Assembly (NCBI RefSeq): GCF_012489685.1
Contig: NC_080041.1
Location: 23,375,802 to 23,439,801 of the forward strand
Reading direction: 5' to 3'
Source: Lotus japonicus
Lineage: Eukaryota > Streptophyta > Magnoliopsida > Fabales > Fabaceae
DNA length: 64,000 bases
In this document: in pieces, positions 44,395 to 56,629 of the stretch
How the letters are laid out: every line of letters starts with the position of its first letter
Position numbering within the stretch: the stretch's first letter is position 1
Translations under genes and position numbers: made by a program
The notes under the pieces: model-generated
Databases searched by the model: none
What the model saw: the letters and a program-made list of their open reading frames with translations, nothing else
What the model was told of the DNA's origin: nothing

Positions 44395-47300
44395 TGTAAG
44401 GCCCGAGTTTTTAAGCTTATGCTAAGTGAATAAACTTCTTATTCACGATTAGGGTTGATGTGATGTGAAGGGAAACCTGAACGAAAGTTTATTAAATGAA
44501 ATATATTTATGAAGGAGAAAGTTCAGGAAAAGTTCAAGGATTTCATTATGATCGATAAAAGTTATAGCACGAACGTTTTACGCTTAAACCTAGGTCAGAA
44601 ACCCGAATAAATAGCTAGTTTTTCACTTTTAGGCACGATAGCAGTTAATTCCAAAAATCTTCAGAGAAGTGTTAGAACTTTTCTTTTTCCTTATATCACA
44701 ATCGTTTCGAGGCGAAACTCTAGGATCTACGAACGTCCCGATTCCAATCATCGGAAGTTTGCCGAAACCGAATCCCTGGTATTTCAAAACCCTAGAATTT
44801 CTCGACAATGAAGACTTTATCTATTCAGAGCTTCAAATGGATATTCTACACGCGTACACCCATTTCTCTTGATGATTTCAATCTTTCTTCAGAAGGAAGT
44901 TTTCCATTCCGACATTCGATGCAAAAAGCAACTTATCGGGTAAAATAGTTTTACACCGACTTTGCACCGACTTTGCATTAGTGCCAAAAATACAAGGAGA
45001 CCTCTTTATAGTTTTGGAATTCTTTTGCCAAAACATATCTTATAATTCATGGAGAGTGACGCCGGAAAAATCAGATTCGCGAAACTTTCTTTTTCCCGCG
45101 AATTTCCACCTTCTATATATAGCAAATAAAGGAAGAAAAAACCAAATTTTCTACCCATTCCCCACCCAAACCCGCGGCCACAAAGAGGAAGAAGGAGGAG
45201 GAGATTTTGTTCATCGTTTGCTTGATCGTCGATCAATCAGTTGCTACTTCAAGGCTTCGAGGTATAGTCGCTAATCCTTACCTCCGATCGCTTTTTCCAT
45301 ATTTTCTGTAGAGTTTCTGAGTGGATAGTTTATGGGTTTTTGCAAACTATCCTGAATCTTTCATTTCTGATTCTAAACCTCTTCTATGTATGCCCAAGAT
45401 CACTTCTGCCGGATTAGATTTTCCGTTATGTCGCCGGATTCCGTCGGAATCAATTTGAGCCTAAAATACCCATTTATGTAGTTTTTGGTGTAAAGCTCCA
45501 ATCTTTAGGCTGTAAACTATCGCCTTAGCTTAGTGCTAGTAGGATTAGTTGTTATGAACGTCGTTGGTGACGTCCCTTGCAAAATTTTATTTTTGGGATT
45601 TCAGTTTTGAAAATCCTAAGTTAAAAATCATGACCAAAATACCCCTGCGACAGTTTTTGATCGATAATTTTTCCGAGTTCAGAATACCCTTAGTTACGGC
45701 TTATGAAAGCATAGGAACCAAGTTTGATCGAAGAAAAATCGAACCCTACAATTACCTATAGTGGCCGAGAGCTATAAGGGGGAGGAGGAAATTTTCCTTT
45801 TCCGAAAACTTGTCTTTCGCGCTAGATTATCGTACCTTAGAGTATAGATTACTTCGAGTAACCTTAGTAAGTATCGATAGCTTAGTTCCGATAGATTCTG
45901 ATTGATTTTGTGGTTTTGTTCTAAAGGTGATTTTGAGGAATTTCCTGAGGATCAACGCCTTGCTTGTGAAGAAGAGTTTGAAGTTTTTGCTGGAGAACCT
46001 TCAGGTGAGGGCTTCTCACTGAATCTCTAGTTAATGCTTAGGGTCGATATTTCGACATTGTTTACTGTTTATGCACTGAGATTGTGTGTGATTGAAAATG
46101 TTTTCTGAGGCTTCGGCTGACAATGTAGATGATTCATCTACTGAATGTTTTTGAAGATTGACTTACATGCTATGTGCTATGTGGGTAATCTAGGATGTGT
46201 GGTGCATGCTTTATATGCTAAGTGCTAAGTGTTTTTGATGCGATTTATTGATATATGACATGTTGTTGATTGTGATGATTTAAATATGCTTTACACTGAA
46301 AATCTGAGATTCTGAATGGTGAGATAGCGGGCAGGTCATGCCGATTTTATTTTGAGAGTTTTGGAGAAAGTTTGATAGGACGAACGAGGTTCGGGGCCTT
46401 GTATAGGGTTTATGGATCGAGACATTCTCTGGAGTCATTTGGGGATTCGAAGATCCCGAGAACTTATAGGAATTGCGATAAGACTAAAAAGGATATTATT
46501 TTGAAAAGAAAATTCATAAGACATTAACAAACCTCTAAATCTTTAAGTAAGGGGTAATAATCTCGAAAGGAGGCTTTGGATGAAAATCATAGTTTGGAAA
46601 ACGAGAAGTGTCGTCGGATCCAAGTGTTGAGTCTGTTGTTGTTGTGCTGTTGGAGCAGCGTTGGTTGTTGTGCTGTTGGAGCAGCTATGTTGGGGCTATC
46701 CTGGGGATAAGTCCGGGGAACCTTTAGTTCCCGAGTATGTGATACTCTAGTGCTGTTGGAGCAGCGATGTGTGTTGTGAAGTGTGTCTTTTGTCGCAGAA
46801 TCGACTTTGCCTTAGGGTAAGATTTTAGAGACTTTAATTTACCTAGAACACGTGGCGACGTGTCGAGTGAGGACGGAGACGTTGATTGACTAATCATCTT
46901 GCATTCATGCAACATTAATGAGGTATTAACACAGGACGTACTCTGGACCTCGTCGGTTTCCAAAATGGTCATAAGACCCGGAATGCCGTGAAAGAGCGTT
47001 TGTAGACGTCTCTTGTAGCAGACCGAAATGGCAGACCTACGGGTTTACTGCTGATCTGACTACCCAGTGGGAGTAAGAGACATCACGGGCCGAAATGGCA
47101 CCACCGTGGCTGGTGAAGGGCTGATCCGATGATGTCCATCCGTTTCCGGATTGCATATTGGTTGACTGGGTTAACCTGCATACATATCACGCAACATGCA
47201 TACTGACTTAGTTGATGAGTGTGGTTGCTATTTTGATTACTTGGAACATGCTAATTGTTAGTATTGTCGTTATGATTTTGTGAACATGCAACCCTAGGAA

Positions 47301-47878
47301 TGATATCTCTAGTTATAAGCCTAAGTGGCTATCTCTATTACTTGTACCTATTGGGTTTATTATCTACATAGTTCTTTAGAGTTGACCCTCGCGTCTTCTG
47401 TGTGTGTTTTGGCGGACAACGCCTTTTTGTCAGATGAATATTGCGGACTGGTACACCATGGTCCACCCTTCGGGGGGATTAGGTATGAGATGATAGATCA
47501 GGACGACCCCGGGTCGTGGGTGGTTGACCCGCGAGCCACCGAGCGACGTATTCGGGGCGTATCATGGAGGACCACGTGGATAGTGGAGGACTCTTGAGGT
47601 CAGGAGTGTTGAGGCGATGCTCTATCAGCTTCAACTTGCCACCGGGCGTTCACTGTGGACCAGGTCTTGGAGGAGCACCGCCGCCACCGTCATCTTCAGA
47701 GGAGGAGGATCCCTCAGAGGAGATTCCAGTGGGAGTGCCCTCGGCAGGGTCTAGTGCACCCTCCGTTGCGATCATTGATGATCAGGGTTCGGGCCCTAAG
47801 CCCGTGAGTCCAGCATCGGAGGGCGTTGCAGGAGCGAGGGAGGACGGATAGGGTCGATAGACTTGGTCGTTCTGGATT
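44395..47878 (+). repeat. Tekay LTR B, 3' end lost at the gap
   Basis: Corresponds to LTR positions 1 to about 3,498. It matches LTR D, not A, at four substitution sites (for example ttttccg at 45801 and gtttttgatg at 46235) and carries many single-base indels. Confidence 0.85.
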
Positions 47879-47978
47879 NNNNNNNNNNNNNNNNNNNNNN
47901 NNNNNNNNNNNNNNNNNNNNNNNNNNNNNNNNNNNNNNNNNNNNNNNNNNNNNNNNNNNNNNNNNNNNNNNNNNNNNN
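47879..47978. other. Assembly gap, 100 N
   Basis: Exactly 100 N, a conventional placeholder of unknown true size. Both sides are the same LTR: the left side stops near LTR position 3,498 and the right side starts at position 58. Confidence 0.98.
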
Positions 47979-50900
47979 GGGTTGATGTGATGTGAAGGGA
48001 AACCTGAACGAAAGTTTATTAAAATGAAATATATTTATGAAGGAGAAAGTTCAGGAAAAGTTCAAGGATTTCATTATGATCGATAAAAGTTATAGCACGA
48101 ACGTTTTACGCTTAAACCTAGGTCAGAAACCCGAATAAATAGCTAGTTTTTCACTTTTAGGCACGATAGCAGTTAATTCCAAAAATCTTCAGAGAAGTGT
48201 TAGAACTTTTCTTTTTCCTTATATCACAATCGTTTCGAGGCGAAACTCTAGGATCTACGAACGTCCGATTCCAATCATCGGAAGTTTGCCGAAACCGAAT
48301 CCCTGGTATTTCAAAACCCTAGAATTTCTCGACAATGAAGACTTTATCTATTCAGAGCTTCAAATGGATATTCTACACGCGTACACCCATTTCTCTTGAT
48401 GATTTCAATCTTTCTTCAGAAGGAAGTTTTCCATTCCGACATTCGATGCAAAAAGCAACTTATCGGTAAAATAGTTTTACACCGACTTTGCACCGACTTT
48501 GCATTAGTTGCCAAAAATACAAGGAGACCTCTTTATAGTTTTGGAATTCTTTTGCCAAAACATATCTTATAATTCATGGAGAGTGACGCCGGAAAAATCA
48601 GATTCGCGAAACTTTCTTTTTCCCGCGAATTTCCACCTTCTATATATAGCAAATAAAGGAAGAAAAAACCAAATTTTCTACCCATTTCCCCACCCAAACC
48701 CGCGGCCACAAAGAGGAAGAAGGAGGAGGAGATTTTGTTCATCGTTTGCTTGATCGTCGATCAATCAGTTGCTACTTCAAGGCTTCGAGGTATAGTCGCT
48801 AATCCTTACCTCCGATCGCTTTTTCCATATTTTTTCTGTAGAGTTTTCTGAGTGGATAGTTTATGGGTTTTTGCAAAACTATCCCTGAATCTTTCATTTC
48901 TGATTCTAAACCTCTTCTATGTATGCCCAAGATCACTTCTGCCGGATTAGATTTTTCCGTTATGTCGCCGGAATTCCGTCGGAATCAATTTGAGCCTAAA
49001 ATACCCATTTATGTAGTTTTTGGTGTAAAGCTCCAATCTTTAGGCTGTAAACTATCGCCTTAGCTTAGTGCTAGTAGGATTAGTTGTTATGAACGTCGTT
49101 GGTGACGTCCTGCAAAATTTTATTTTTGGGATTTCAGTTTTGAAAATCCTAAGTTAAAAATCATGACCAAAATACCCCTGCGACAGTTTTTTGATCCGAT
49201 AATTTTTCCGAGTTCAGAATACCCTTAGTTACGGGCTTATGAAAGCATAGGAACCAAGTTTGATCGAAGAAAAATCGAACCCTACAATTACCTATAGTGG
49301 CCGAGAGCTATAAGGGGGGAGGAGGAAATTTTCCTTTACCGAAACTTGTCTTTTCGCGCTAGATTATCGTACCTTAGAGTATAGATTACTTCGAGTAACC
49401 TTAGTAAGTATCGATAGCTTAGTTTCCGATAGATTCTGATTGATTTTTGTGGTTTTGTTCTAAAGGTGATTTTGAGGAATTTCCTGAGGATCAACGCCTT
49501 GCTTGTGAAGAGAGTTTGAAGTTTTTGCTGGAGAACCTTCAGGTGAGGGCTTCTCACTGAATCTCTAGTTAATGCTTAGGGTCGATATTTCGACATTGTT
49601 TACTGTTTATGCACTGAGATTGTGTGTGATTGAAAATGTTTTCTGAGGGCTTCGGCTGACAATGTAGATGATTCATCTACTGAATGTTTTTGAAGATTGA
49701 CTTACATGCTATGTGCTATGTGGGTAATCTAGGATGTGTGGTGCATGCTTTATATGCTAAGTGCTAAGTGTTTATGATGCGATTTATTGATATATGACAT
49801 GTTGTTGATTGTGATGATTTAAATATGCTTTACACTGAAATCTGAGATTCTAAATGGTGAGAATAGCGGGCAGGTCATGCCGATTTTATTTTGAGAGTTT
49901 TGAGAAAGTTTGATAGGACGACGAGGTTCGGGCCTTGTATAGGGTTTATGGATCGAGACATTCTCTGGAGTCATTTGGGGATTCGAAGATCCCGAGAACT
50001 TATAGGAATTGCGATAAGACTAAAAAGGATATTATTTTGAAAAGAAAATTCATAAGACATTAAACAACCTCTAAATCTTTAAGTAAGGGTAATAATCTCG
50101 AAAGGAGGCTTTGGATGAAAATCATAGTTTGGAAAACGAGAAGTGTCGTCGGATCCAAGTGTTGAGTCTGTTGTTGTTGTGCTGTTGGAGCAGCGTTGGT
50201 TGTTGTGCTGTTGGAGCAGCTATGTTGTGGGGCTATCCTGGGGATAAGTCCGGGGAACCTTTAGTTCCCGAGTATGTGATACTCTAGTGCTGTTGGAGCA
50301 GCGATGTGTGTTGTGAAGTGTGTCTTTTGTCGCAGAATCGACTTTGCCTTAGGGTAAGATTTTAGAGACTTTAATTTACCTAGAACACGTGGCGACGTGT
50401 CGAGTGAGGACGGAGACGTTGATTGACTAATCATCTTGCATTCATGCAACATTAATGAGGTATTAACACAGGACGTACTCTGGACCTCGTCGGTTTCCAA
50501 ATGGTCATAAGACCCGGAATGCCGTGAAAGAGCGTTTGTAGACGTCTCTTGTAGCAGACCGAAATGGCAGACCTACGGGTTTACTGCTGATCTGACTACC
50601 CAGTGGGAGTAAGAGACATCACGGGCCGAAATGGCACCACCGTGGCTGGTGAAGGGCTGATCCGATGATGTCCATCCGTTTCCGGATTGCATATTGGTTG
50701 ACTGGGTTAACCTGCATACATATCACGCAACATGCATACTGACTTAGTTGATGAGTGTGGTTGCTATTTGATAAACTTACTTGGAACATGCTAATTGTTA
50801 GTATTGTCGTTATGATTTTGTGGAACATGCAACCCTAGGAATGATATCTCTAGTTATAAGCCTAAGTGGCTATCTATTACTTGTACCTATTGGGTTTATT

Positions 50901-51938
50901 ATCTACATAGTTCTTTAGAGTTGACCCTCGCGTCTTCTGTGTGTGTTTTGGCGGACAACGCCTTTTGTCAGATGAATATTGCGGACTGGTACACCATGGT
51001 CCACCCTTCGGGGGGGATTAGGTATGAGATGATAGATCAGGACGACCCCGGGTCGTGGGTGGTTGACCCCGCGAGCCACCGAGCGACGTATTCGGGGCGT
51101 ATCATGGAGGACCACGTGGATAGTGGAGGACTCTTGAGGTCAGGAGTGTTGAGGCGATGCTCTATCAGCTTCAACTTGCCACCGGGCGTTCACTGTGGAC
51201 CAGGTCTTGGAGGAGCACCGCCGCCACCGTCATCTTCAGAGGAGGAGGATCCCTCAGAGGAGATTCCAGTGGGAGTGCCCTCGGCAGGGTCTAGTGCACC
51301 CTCCGTTGCGATCATTGATGATCAGGGTTCGGGCCCTAAGCCCGTGAGTCCAGCATCGGAGGGCGTTGCAGGAGCGAGGGGAGGACGGATAGGGTCGATA
51401 GACTTGGTCGTTCTGGATTCTGATTCAGACGACGATCATGCTAGCACATAGTTCTGAGTGTTGGTATGAGCTCCTCGAGTTAGGATTAGTGTAGGAGTAG
51501 AGTTTTAGCTCTGACAGTCTTGCTTCTTTTGTTACTTAGGGGACAGGGTAGATCCGCCTATAGCTTTTTGTGTGGTTTCCTTACGGGGATCACAGAGAGT
51601 TGGTTGGACTTAGGAGGTCTTATTTTCAGGCCATTGGGTCAGCTGATTCTCAGTTTTGAGGGATGGTGTTGCGGGCACTTCACCCTTTTCATTTGGTTTG
51701 TATATATTGCCTACGGGCGCTACTCTTCTATTACCGTCACTGGAGGTTTACTCGTGACGAGGTTACTACTACAGCGGGGGCTGTTTGTATATTGTATATT
51801 AGTTTTATTACTTTTCGCATTTGGGTTTTATTTAATTCAGTCTTGTCTTAGTTATTATCAAAAAAAAAATATTCACGTTTTCCGCATTAAGTTTACTTTT
51901 GGTTACTAAAGTGACGCCACCGAAATCGGGGTGTTACA
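47979..51938 (+). repeat. Tekay LTR C, first 57 bp lost at the gap
   Basis: Matches LTR A at five later substitution sites and at its terminal TTACA, but LTR D at two sites in its first kilobase. Single-base indels are frequent from 47979 to about 50500. Confidence 0.85.
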
Positions 51939-52152
51939 TTGTGGTATCAGAGCACGGTCGAGTCTTTCGGGAGTTGTTGGGGAATAGGTCTTCTGTGCTA
52001 GGTTGTGTGACTCTGCAAAGAGTGAAAATTGATTGTCTGCAAGCGATTTTTTCGCTTAAAAATTGATTGAAGTTATTGCTTACTCATATTGTATAGTGAT
52101 GCTAGATGCTATCTTATGATAAGTACTGACTGTTTGCTTCCTTTAACAGAAT

Positions 52153-55100
52153 ATGGTGAATAATAACCAGCTAGCTGAGATGATGGCCACTATGGCCCAA
52201 GCGGTAACAGCGCAGGCCCAAGCGGTAACCGCACAGGCAAATGATAATGCCATGAGGCGTGCTACTGAAGAAGCACGTGAACAACATCAGCGCCAGAGGG
52301 AAATAACTCTGGACCAGAACAAAGGCCTCAATGACTTCAGGAGGCAAAACCCACCAAAGTTCTCTGGTGGTACTGATCCAGACGCAGCGGATCTCTGGAT
52401 CCAGGAAATCGAGAAGATTTTCGGTGTTCTGCAAACTGTTGAGGGTGCCAAGGTGGGCATGGCGACCTATCTTCTGCTGGGAGATGCTGAATACTGGTGG
52501 AAGGGCACCAGGGGGATCATGGAAGCCAACCATGAAGAAATTAACTGGGACTCGTTCCGGACCGCATTCTTGGAAAAGTATTTTCCGACAAGTGCCCGGG
52601 ATGAGAGGGAGGCGCAGTTTCTGACACTCCGACAGGGAGGTATGTCTGTACCGGAATTTGCTTCGAAGCTGGAGTCTTTGGCGAAGCATTTCCAATTCTT
52701 TAATGATCATGTTGACGAGCGCTACATGTGCAAGCGTTTCGTGAATGGACTGAGGCCGGATATTGAGGACTCAGTGAGGCCACTGGGAATCATGCGATTC
52801 CAATCATTGGTGGAGAAAGCCACTGAAGTGGAGCTGATGAAGAACCGGAGGTTGAACCGGGCTGGAACTGGAGGGCCGATTAGGTCGGGCTCCCAGAATA
52901 CTCAGAACAGGGGGAGGTTTCAGAACAGGAGGCCGTATCAGCGTCCTGCTGGTAGAGGGTTTGCATCAGGATCTTACCGGCCCATGGTGGGTGCTGCTGG
53001 AGGTTCTGGAGGTCAGACTCAGAACAGGGAACTGACGTGCTTCAAGTGTGGGAAGCCGGGGCACTTTGCTCGTGCTTGTTCCGACACGAGGCCTCAATGC
53101 TTCAATTGCAACAAGTTGGGGCACACTGCTGCACAGTGCAGGCTACCAAAGGCGGAACCAACCGTCAACACTGCTAGAGGAAAGCGTCCTGCTGCGAAGG
53201 CGAGAGTCTACACCATGGATGGTGAAGATGCTGAGGGAGTCGATGGACTGATTAGAGGCGACTGCGGGATTGACGGTAATCTTCTATCCGTACTTTTTGA
53301 TTCCGGTGCAACGCATTCTTTTATCTCTAGAGAGTGTGCAATCAGATTAAGACTTCCCATTACTGCTTTGAGCTTCGATCTGATAGTTGCTACTCCTGCC
53401 AAGACTCTACTTGCTAATTCAGCATGCATGTATTGTCCGATAACATACAACAATAGGATCTACCATGCTAACCTAGTATGCCTAACTCTTAAGAACCTAG
53501 ATGTTATCCTAGGAATGGATTGGTTGTCCCGCTATCATTGTCTTTTGGACTGCAACCGAAAGAGAGTGGTATTTCCTGATTCGGATCTTTCCGAGTATCT
53601 ATCTGCCAATCACATCAGCGTCGCTTTGAACGAGGGATCTCAGGAGTATTCTGTTTTGCTAAGCTTGGAGAGCAAAGGGAACCCAGAAGTTGGCAGTATT
53701 CCAGTGGTGAAGGAATTCACGGATGTTTTTCCTGGCGATGTACCTGGATTGCCGCCTGTACGCGACATTGAGTTTGCGATAGACATCGTACCGGGAACAG
53801 GGCCGATATCGATTGCACCATATCGTATGGCACCTGCGGAGCTAGTGGAACTGAAGTCCCAACTCGAAGATCTTCTGTCGAAGGGATTCATACGACCAAG
53901 CGTTTCACCTTGGGGAGCTCCAGTCTTATTGGTGAAGAAGAAGGACGGGAAATCGAGATTATGTGTCGACTACCGGCAACTGAACAAAGTAACCGTCAAG
54001 AATAGGTATCCGTTACCTAGGATTGATGATTTGATGGATCAACTGCGAGGAGCTACGGTATTCTCGAAGATCGACCTGAAGTCGGGTTATCATCAAATCA
54101 GGGTCAAGACCGAGGATGTCCAGAAGACGGCATTCAGAACCCGTTATGGACACTATGAGTACTTAGTGATGCCATTTGGGGTAACGAACGCACCTGCAAT
54201 ATTCATGGCTTACATGAATATGACTTTTCATACGTTCCTGGATCGATTCGTCGTGGTGTTTATCGACGATATCTTAATCTACTCGAAGAATGCCGAAGAC
54301 CACGAGGAGCACTTGCGACAAGTTTTACAAGTGCTGAGGGAGAAGGAGTTGTATGCCAATCCTTCCAAGTGCGAATTTTGGCTCGAAGAGGTAAAATTCT
54401 TAGGTCATGTGATCTCTAAGGAGGGAATAGCTGTGGACCCAGAAAAGGTGGAGACCGTATTGTCATGGGAACGGCCGAAGACAGTGACGGAGATCAGAAG
54501 TTTTGTCGGTTTGGCGGGATACTATCGCCGTTTTATCGAGAATTTTGCGAAGATAGTTGGACCTTTGACTCAACTGACGAGGAAGGACCAACCTTTTGCA
54601 TGGACTGAAGCGTGCGAGACTAGCTTTCAGACGATGAAGGAACGGTTGACGACGTCACCTGTACTCGTCTTACCGCAACCGGAGGAACCTTATGAGGTAT
54701 ACTGTGATGCTTCATATCAAGGTTTGGGATGTGTGCTGATGCAACATCGGAAGGTGGTTGCTTATGCTTCAAGACAACTGAAGGTGCATGAGAAGAATTA
54801 TCCAACTCATGACTTGGAACTAGCTGCGATCGTATTTGCACTGAAGATTTGGAGGCATCACTTGTATGGATGCAATTTCACTATATTCAGTGATCATAAG
54901 AGCTTGAAGTACTTGTTTGAGCAGAAGGAGCTGAACATGAGGCAGCGTCGGTGGATGGAGTTTCTTAAAGATTACGAGTTCACTCTACAATATCATCCTG
55001 GAAAGGCGAACGTTGTTGTTGATGCCTTGAGCAGGAAGATGCACATCTCGTCGATGATGGTGAAGGAGCTGCAGCTGTTAGAGCAATTTCGAGATTTGAG

Positions 55101-56592
55101 CTTGGATGTGAGATTGTCCAAGGGAGAACTGGAGTTCGGGATGATCAGAATTACCAATGGATTGATGGAAGAAATCCGAGATCAACAGTTACAAGATGAG
55201 TTTCTGCTCGGGAAAAGGAATTTGGTAAGTCAAGGTAAAGACCCAGAATTCAAGGTAGGAAGTGACAATATCCTACGGTGCAAGGATAGGGTTTGTGTGC
55301 CTAACAACCCTGACTTGAGAAGATTGATTTTGGATGAAGGTCACAAGAGCAAGTTAAGCATTCATCCTGGAATGAAGAAGATGTATCAGGACTTGAAGGT
55401 GAATTTTTGGTGGCCAGGAATGAAAAGACAAGTGGCTGAATATGTAGCTACATGTCTGACATGTCAGAAGGCGAAGGTGGAGCATCAGAAGTCTTCAGGT
55501 ATGCTACAAAGCTTGGATGTGCCAGAATGGAAATGGGATAGCATATCGATGGATTTCGTCGTGGCTTTGCCGAGAACTCAGAAGGGATACGATTCTATTT
55601 GGGTAATCGTGGATCGATTGACTAAGTCGGCTCATTTCGTACCGGTGAGGACTACGTACAACGTGGAGAAACTATCCGAGATATATATAGCGGAGATTAT
55701 ACGACTTCACGGAGTACCGACAAGTATTGTATCCGATCGAGACCCGAAGTTTACATCACATTTTTGGGGAGCTCTTCAAGAAGCTTTGGGAACGAGGCTG
55801 AGACTAAGTTCTGCTTATCATCCGCAGACTGATGGACAGACTGAGAGAACTATTCAGTCGTTGGAAGATTTGCTACGCGCTTGCGTTCTGGACAACAAGG
55901 GCAGTTGGGATACCTTATTGCCATTGATTGAGTTCACATACAACAACAGTTTTCATACGAGCATTGGTATGGCACCGTATGAGGCTTTGTATGGCCGCAA
56001 GTGTAGAACACCTTTGTGTTGGTACCAAAACGGAGAAAATCTGTTGGTAGGACCAGAACTTCTGCAACAGACCACTGAGAAGATCAAGCAGATCAGAGAG
56101 AAGATGAGGACTTCTCAGAGTAGACAGAAGAGTTATGCAGATCAGAGGCGCAGAACTCTGGAGTTCGAAGAAGGAGATCATGTATTTCTGAGAGTTACTC
56201 AGACGACGGGTGTTGGTCGAGCAATCAAGTCAAAGAAGCTTACGCCCAAGTTTATTGGACCGTATCAGATCACTCGTCGAATTGGACCAGTCGCATATCA
56301 GATTGCACTACCTCCATTTCTATCAAATATTCATGATGTATTCCACGTGTCACAACTGAGGAAATATATTGCGGATCCGACACATGTTATCGAGCTGGAT
56401 GATATTGAGTTGAAGGATGATCTGTCTTTCGAGACACCGCCAATTAGCATTGGTGACACCAGGATAAAACAGTTGAGAGGGAAAGAGATCGAGTTAGTGA
56501 AGGTCATTGGGAATAAAGACACTGGTGATGCGACATGGGAGCTGAAGGAGAAGATTCAAGAACAGTATCCAGAACTTTTTACTAACCCATAA
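52153..56592 (+). CDS. Tekay gag-pol polyprotein, intact
   Basis: 1,479 residues in one frame. Gag capsid-like region about residues 60-230. Two CCHC knuckles follow, [14 protein letters not shown] and [14 protein letters not shown] (about 297-330). Protease [10 protein letters not shown] is near 382. Reverse transcriptase runs from about 560 with catalytic FIDD near 703; RNase [11 protein letters not shown] is near 848. Integrase has an HHCC zinc region (about 1063-1110) and D, D, E at about 1133, 1193 and 1231. The C-terminal chromodomain-like part contains [12 protein letters not shown] and ends in [17 protein letters not shown], the type used by chromoviruses to target heterochromatin. 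The ATG follows a good acceptor-like tttaacag, so a leader intron is possible. The copy looks coding-competent, consistent with recent insertion. Confidence 0.95.
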   Translation: MVNNNQLAEMMATMAQAVTAQAQAVTAQANDNAMRRATEEAREQHQRQREITLDQNKGLNDFRRQNPPKFSGGTDPDAADLWIQEIEKIFGVLQTVEGAKVGMATYLLLGDAEYWWKGTRGIMEANHEEINWDSFRTAFLEKYFPTSARDEREAQFLTLRQGGMSVPEFASKLESLAKHFQFFNDHVDERYMCKRFVNGLRPDIEDSVRPLGIMRFQSLVEKATEVELMKNRRLNRAGTGGPIRSGSQNTQNRGRFQNRRPYQRPAGRGFASGSYRPMVGAAGGSGGQTQNRELTCFKCGKPGHFARACSDTRPQCFNCNKLGHTAAQCRLPKAEPTVNTARGKRPAAKARVYTMDGEDAEGVDGLIRGDCGIDGNLLSVLFDSGATHSFISRECAIRLRLPITALSFDLIVATPAKTLLANSACMYCPITYNNRIYHANLVCLTLKNLDVILGMDWLSRYHCLLDCNRKRVVFPDSDLSEYLSANHISVALNEGSQEYSVLLSLESKGNPEVGSIPVVKEFTDVFPGDVPGLPPVRDIEFAIDIVPGTGPISIAPYRMAPAELVELKSQLEDLLSKGFIRPSVSPWGAPVLLVKKKDGKSRLCVDYRQLNKVTVKNRYPLPRIDDLMDQLRGATVFSKIDLKSGYHQIRVKTEDVQKTAFRTRYGHYEYLVMPFGVTNAPAIFMAYMNMTFHTFLDRFVVVFIDDILIYSKNAEDHEEHLRQVLQVLREKELYANPSKCEFWLEEVKFLGHVISKEGIAVDPEKVETVLSWERPKTVTEIRSFVGLAGYYRRFIENFAKIVGPLTQLTRKDQPFAWTEACETSFQTMKERLTTSPVLVLPQPEEPYEVYCDASYQGLGCVLMQHRKVVAYASRQLKVHEKNYPTHDLELAAIVFALKIWRHHLYGCNFTIFSDHKSLKYLFEQKELNMRQRRWMEFLKDYEFTLQYHPGKANVVVDALSRKMHISSMMVKELQLLEQFRDLSLDVRLSKGELEFGMIRITNGLMEEIRDQQLQDEFLLGKRNLVSQGKDPEFKVGSDNILRCKDRVCVPNNPDLRRLILDEGHKSKLSIHPGMKKMYQDLKVNFWWPGMKRQVAEYVATCLTCQKAKVEHQKSSGMLQSLDVPEWKWDSISMDFVVALPRTQKGYDSIWVIVDRLTKSAHFVPVRTTYNVEKLSEIYIAEIIRLHGVPTSIVSDRDPKFTSHFWGALQEALGTRLRLSSAYHPQTDGQTERTIQSLEDLLRACVLDNKGSWDTLLPLIEFTYNNSFHTSIGMAPYEALYGRKCRTPLCWYQNGENLLVGPELLQQTTEKIKQIREKMRTSQSRQKSYADQRRRTLEFEEGDHVFLRVTQTTGVGRAIKSKKLTPKFIGPYQITRRIGPVAYQIALPPFLSNIHDVFHVSQLRKYIADPTHVIELDDIELKDDLSFETPPISIGDTRIKQLRGKEIELVKVIGNKDTGDATWELKEKIQEQYPELFTNP

Positions 56593-56629
56593 GTTTCGAG
56601 GTCGAAACTTTCTTTTTGGAGGGTAGTAA

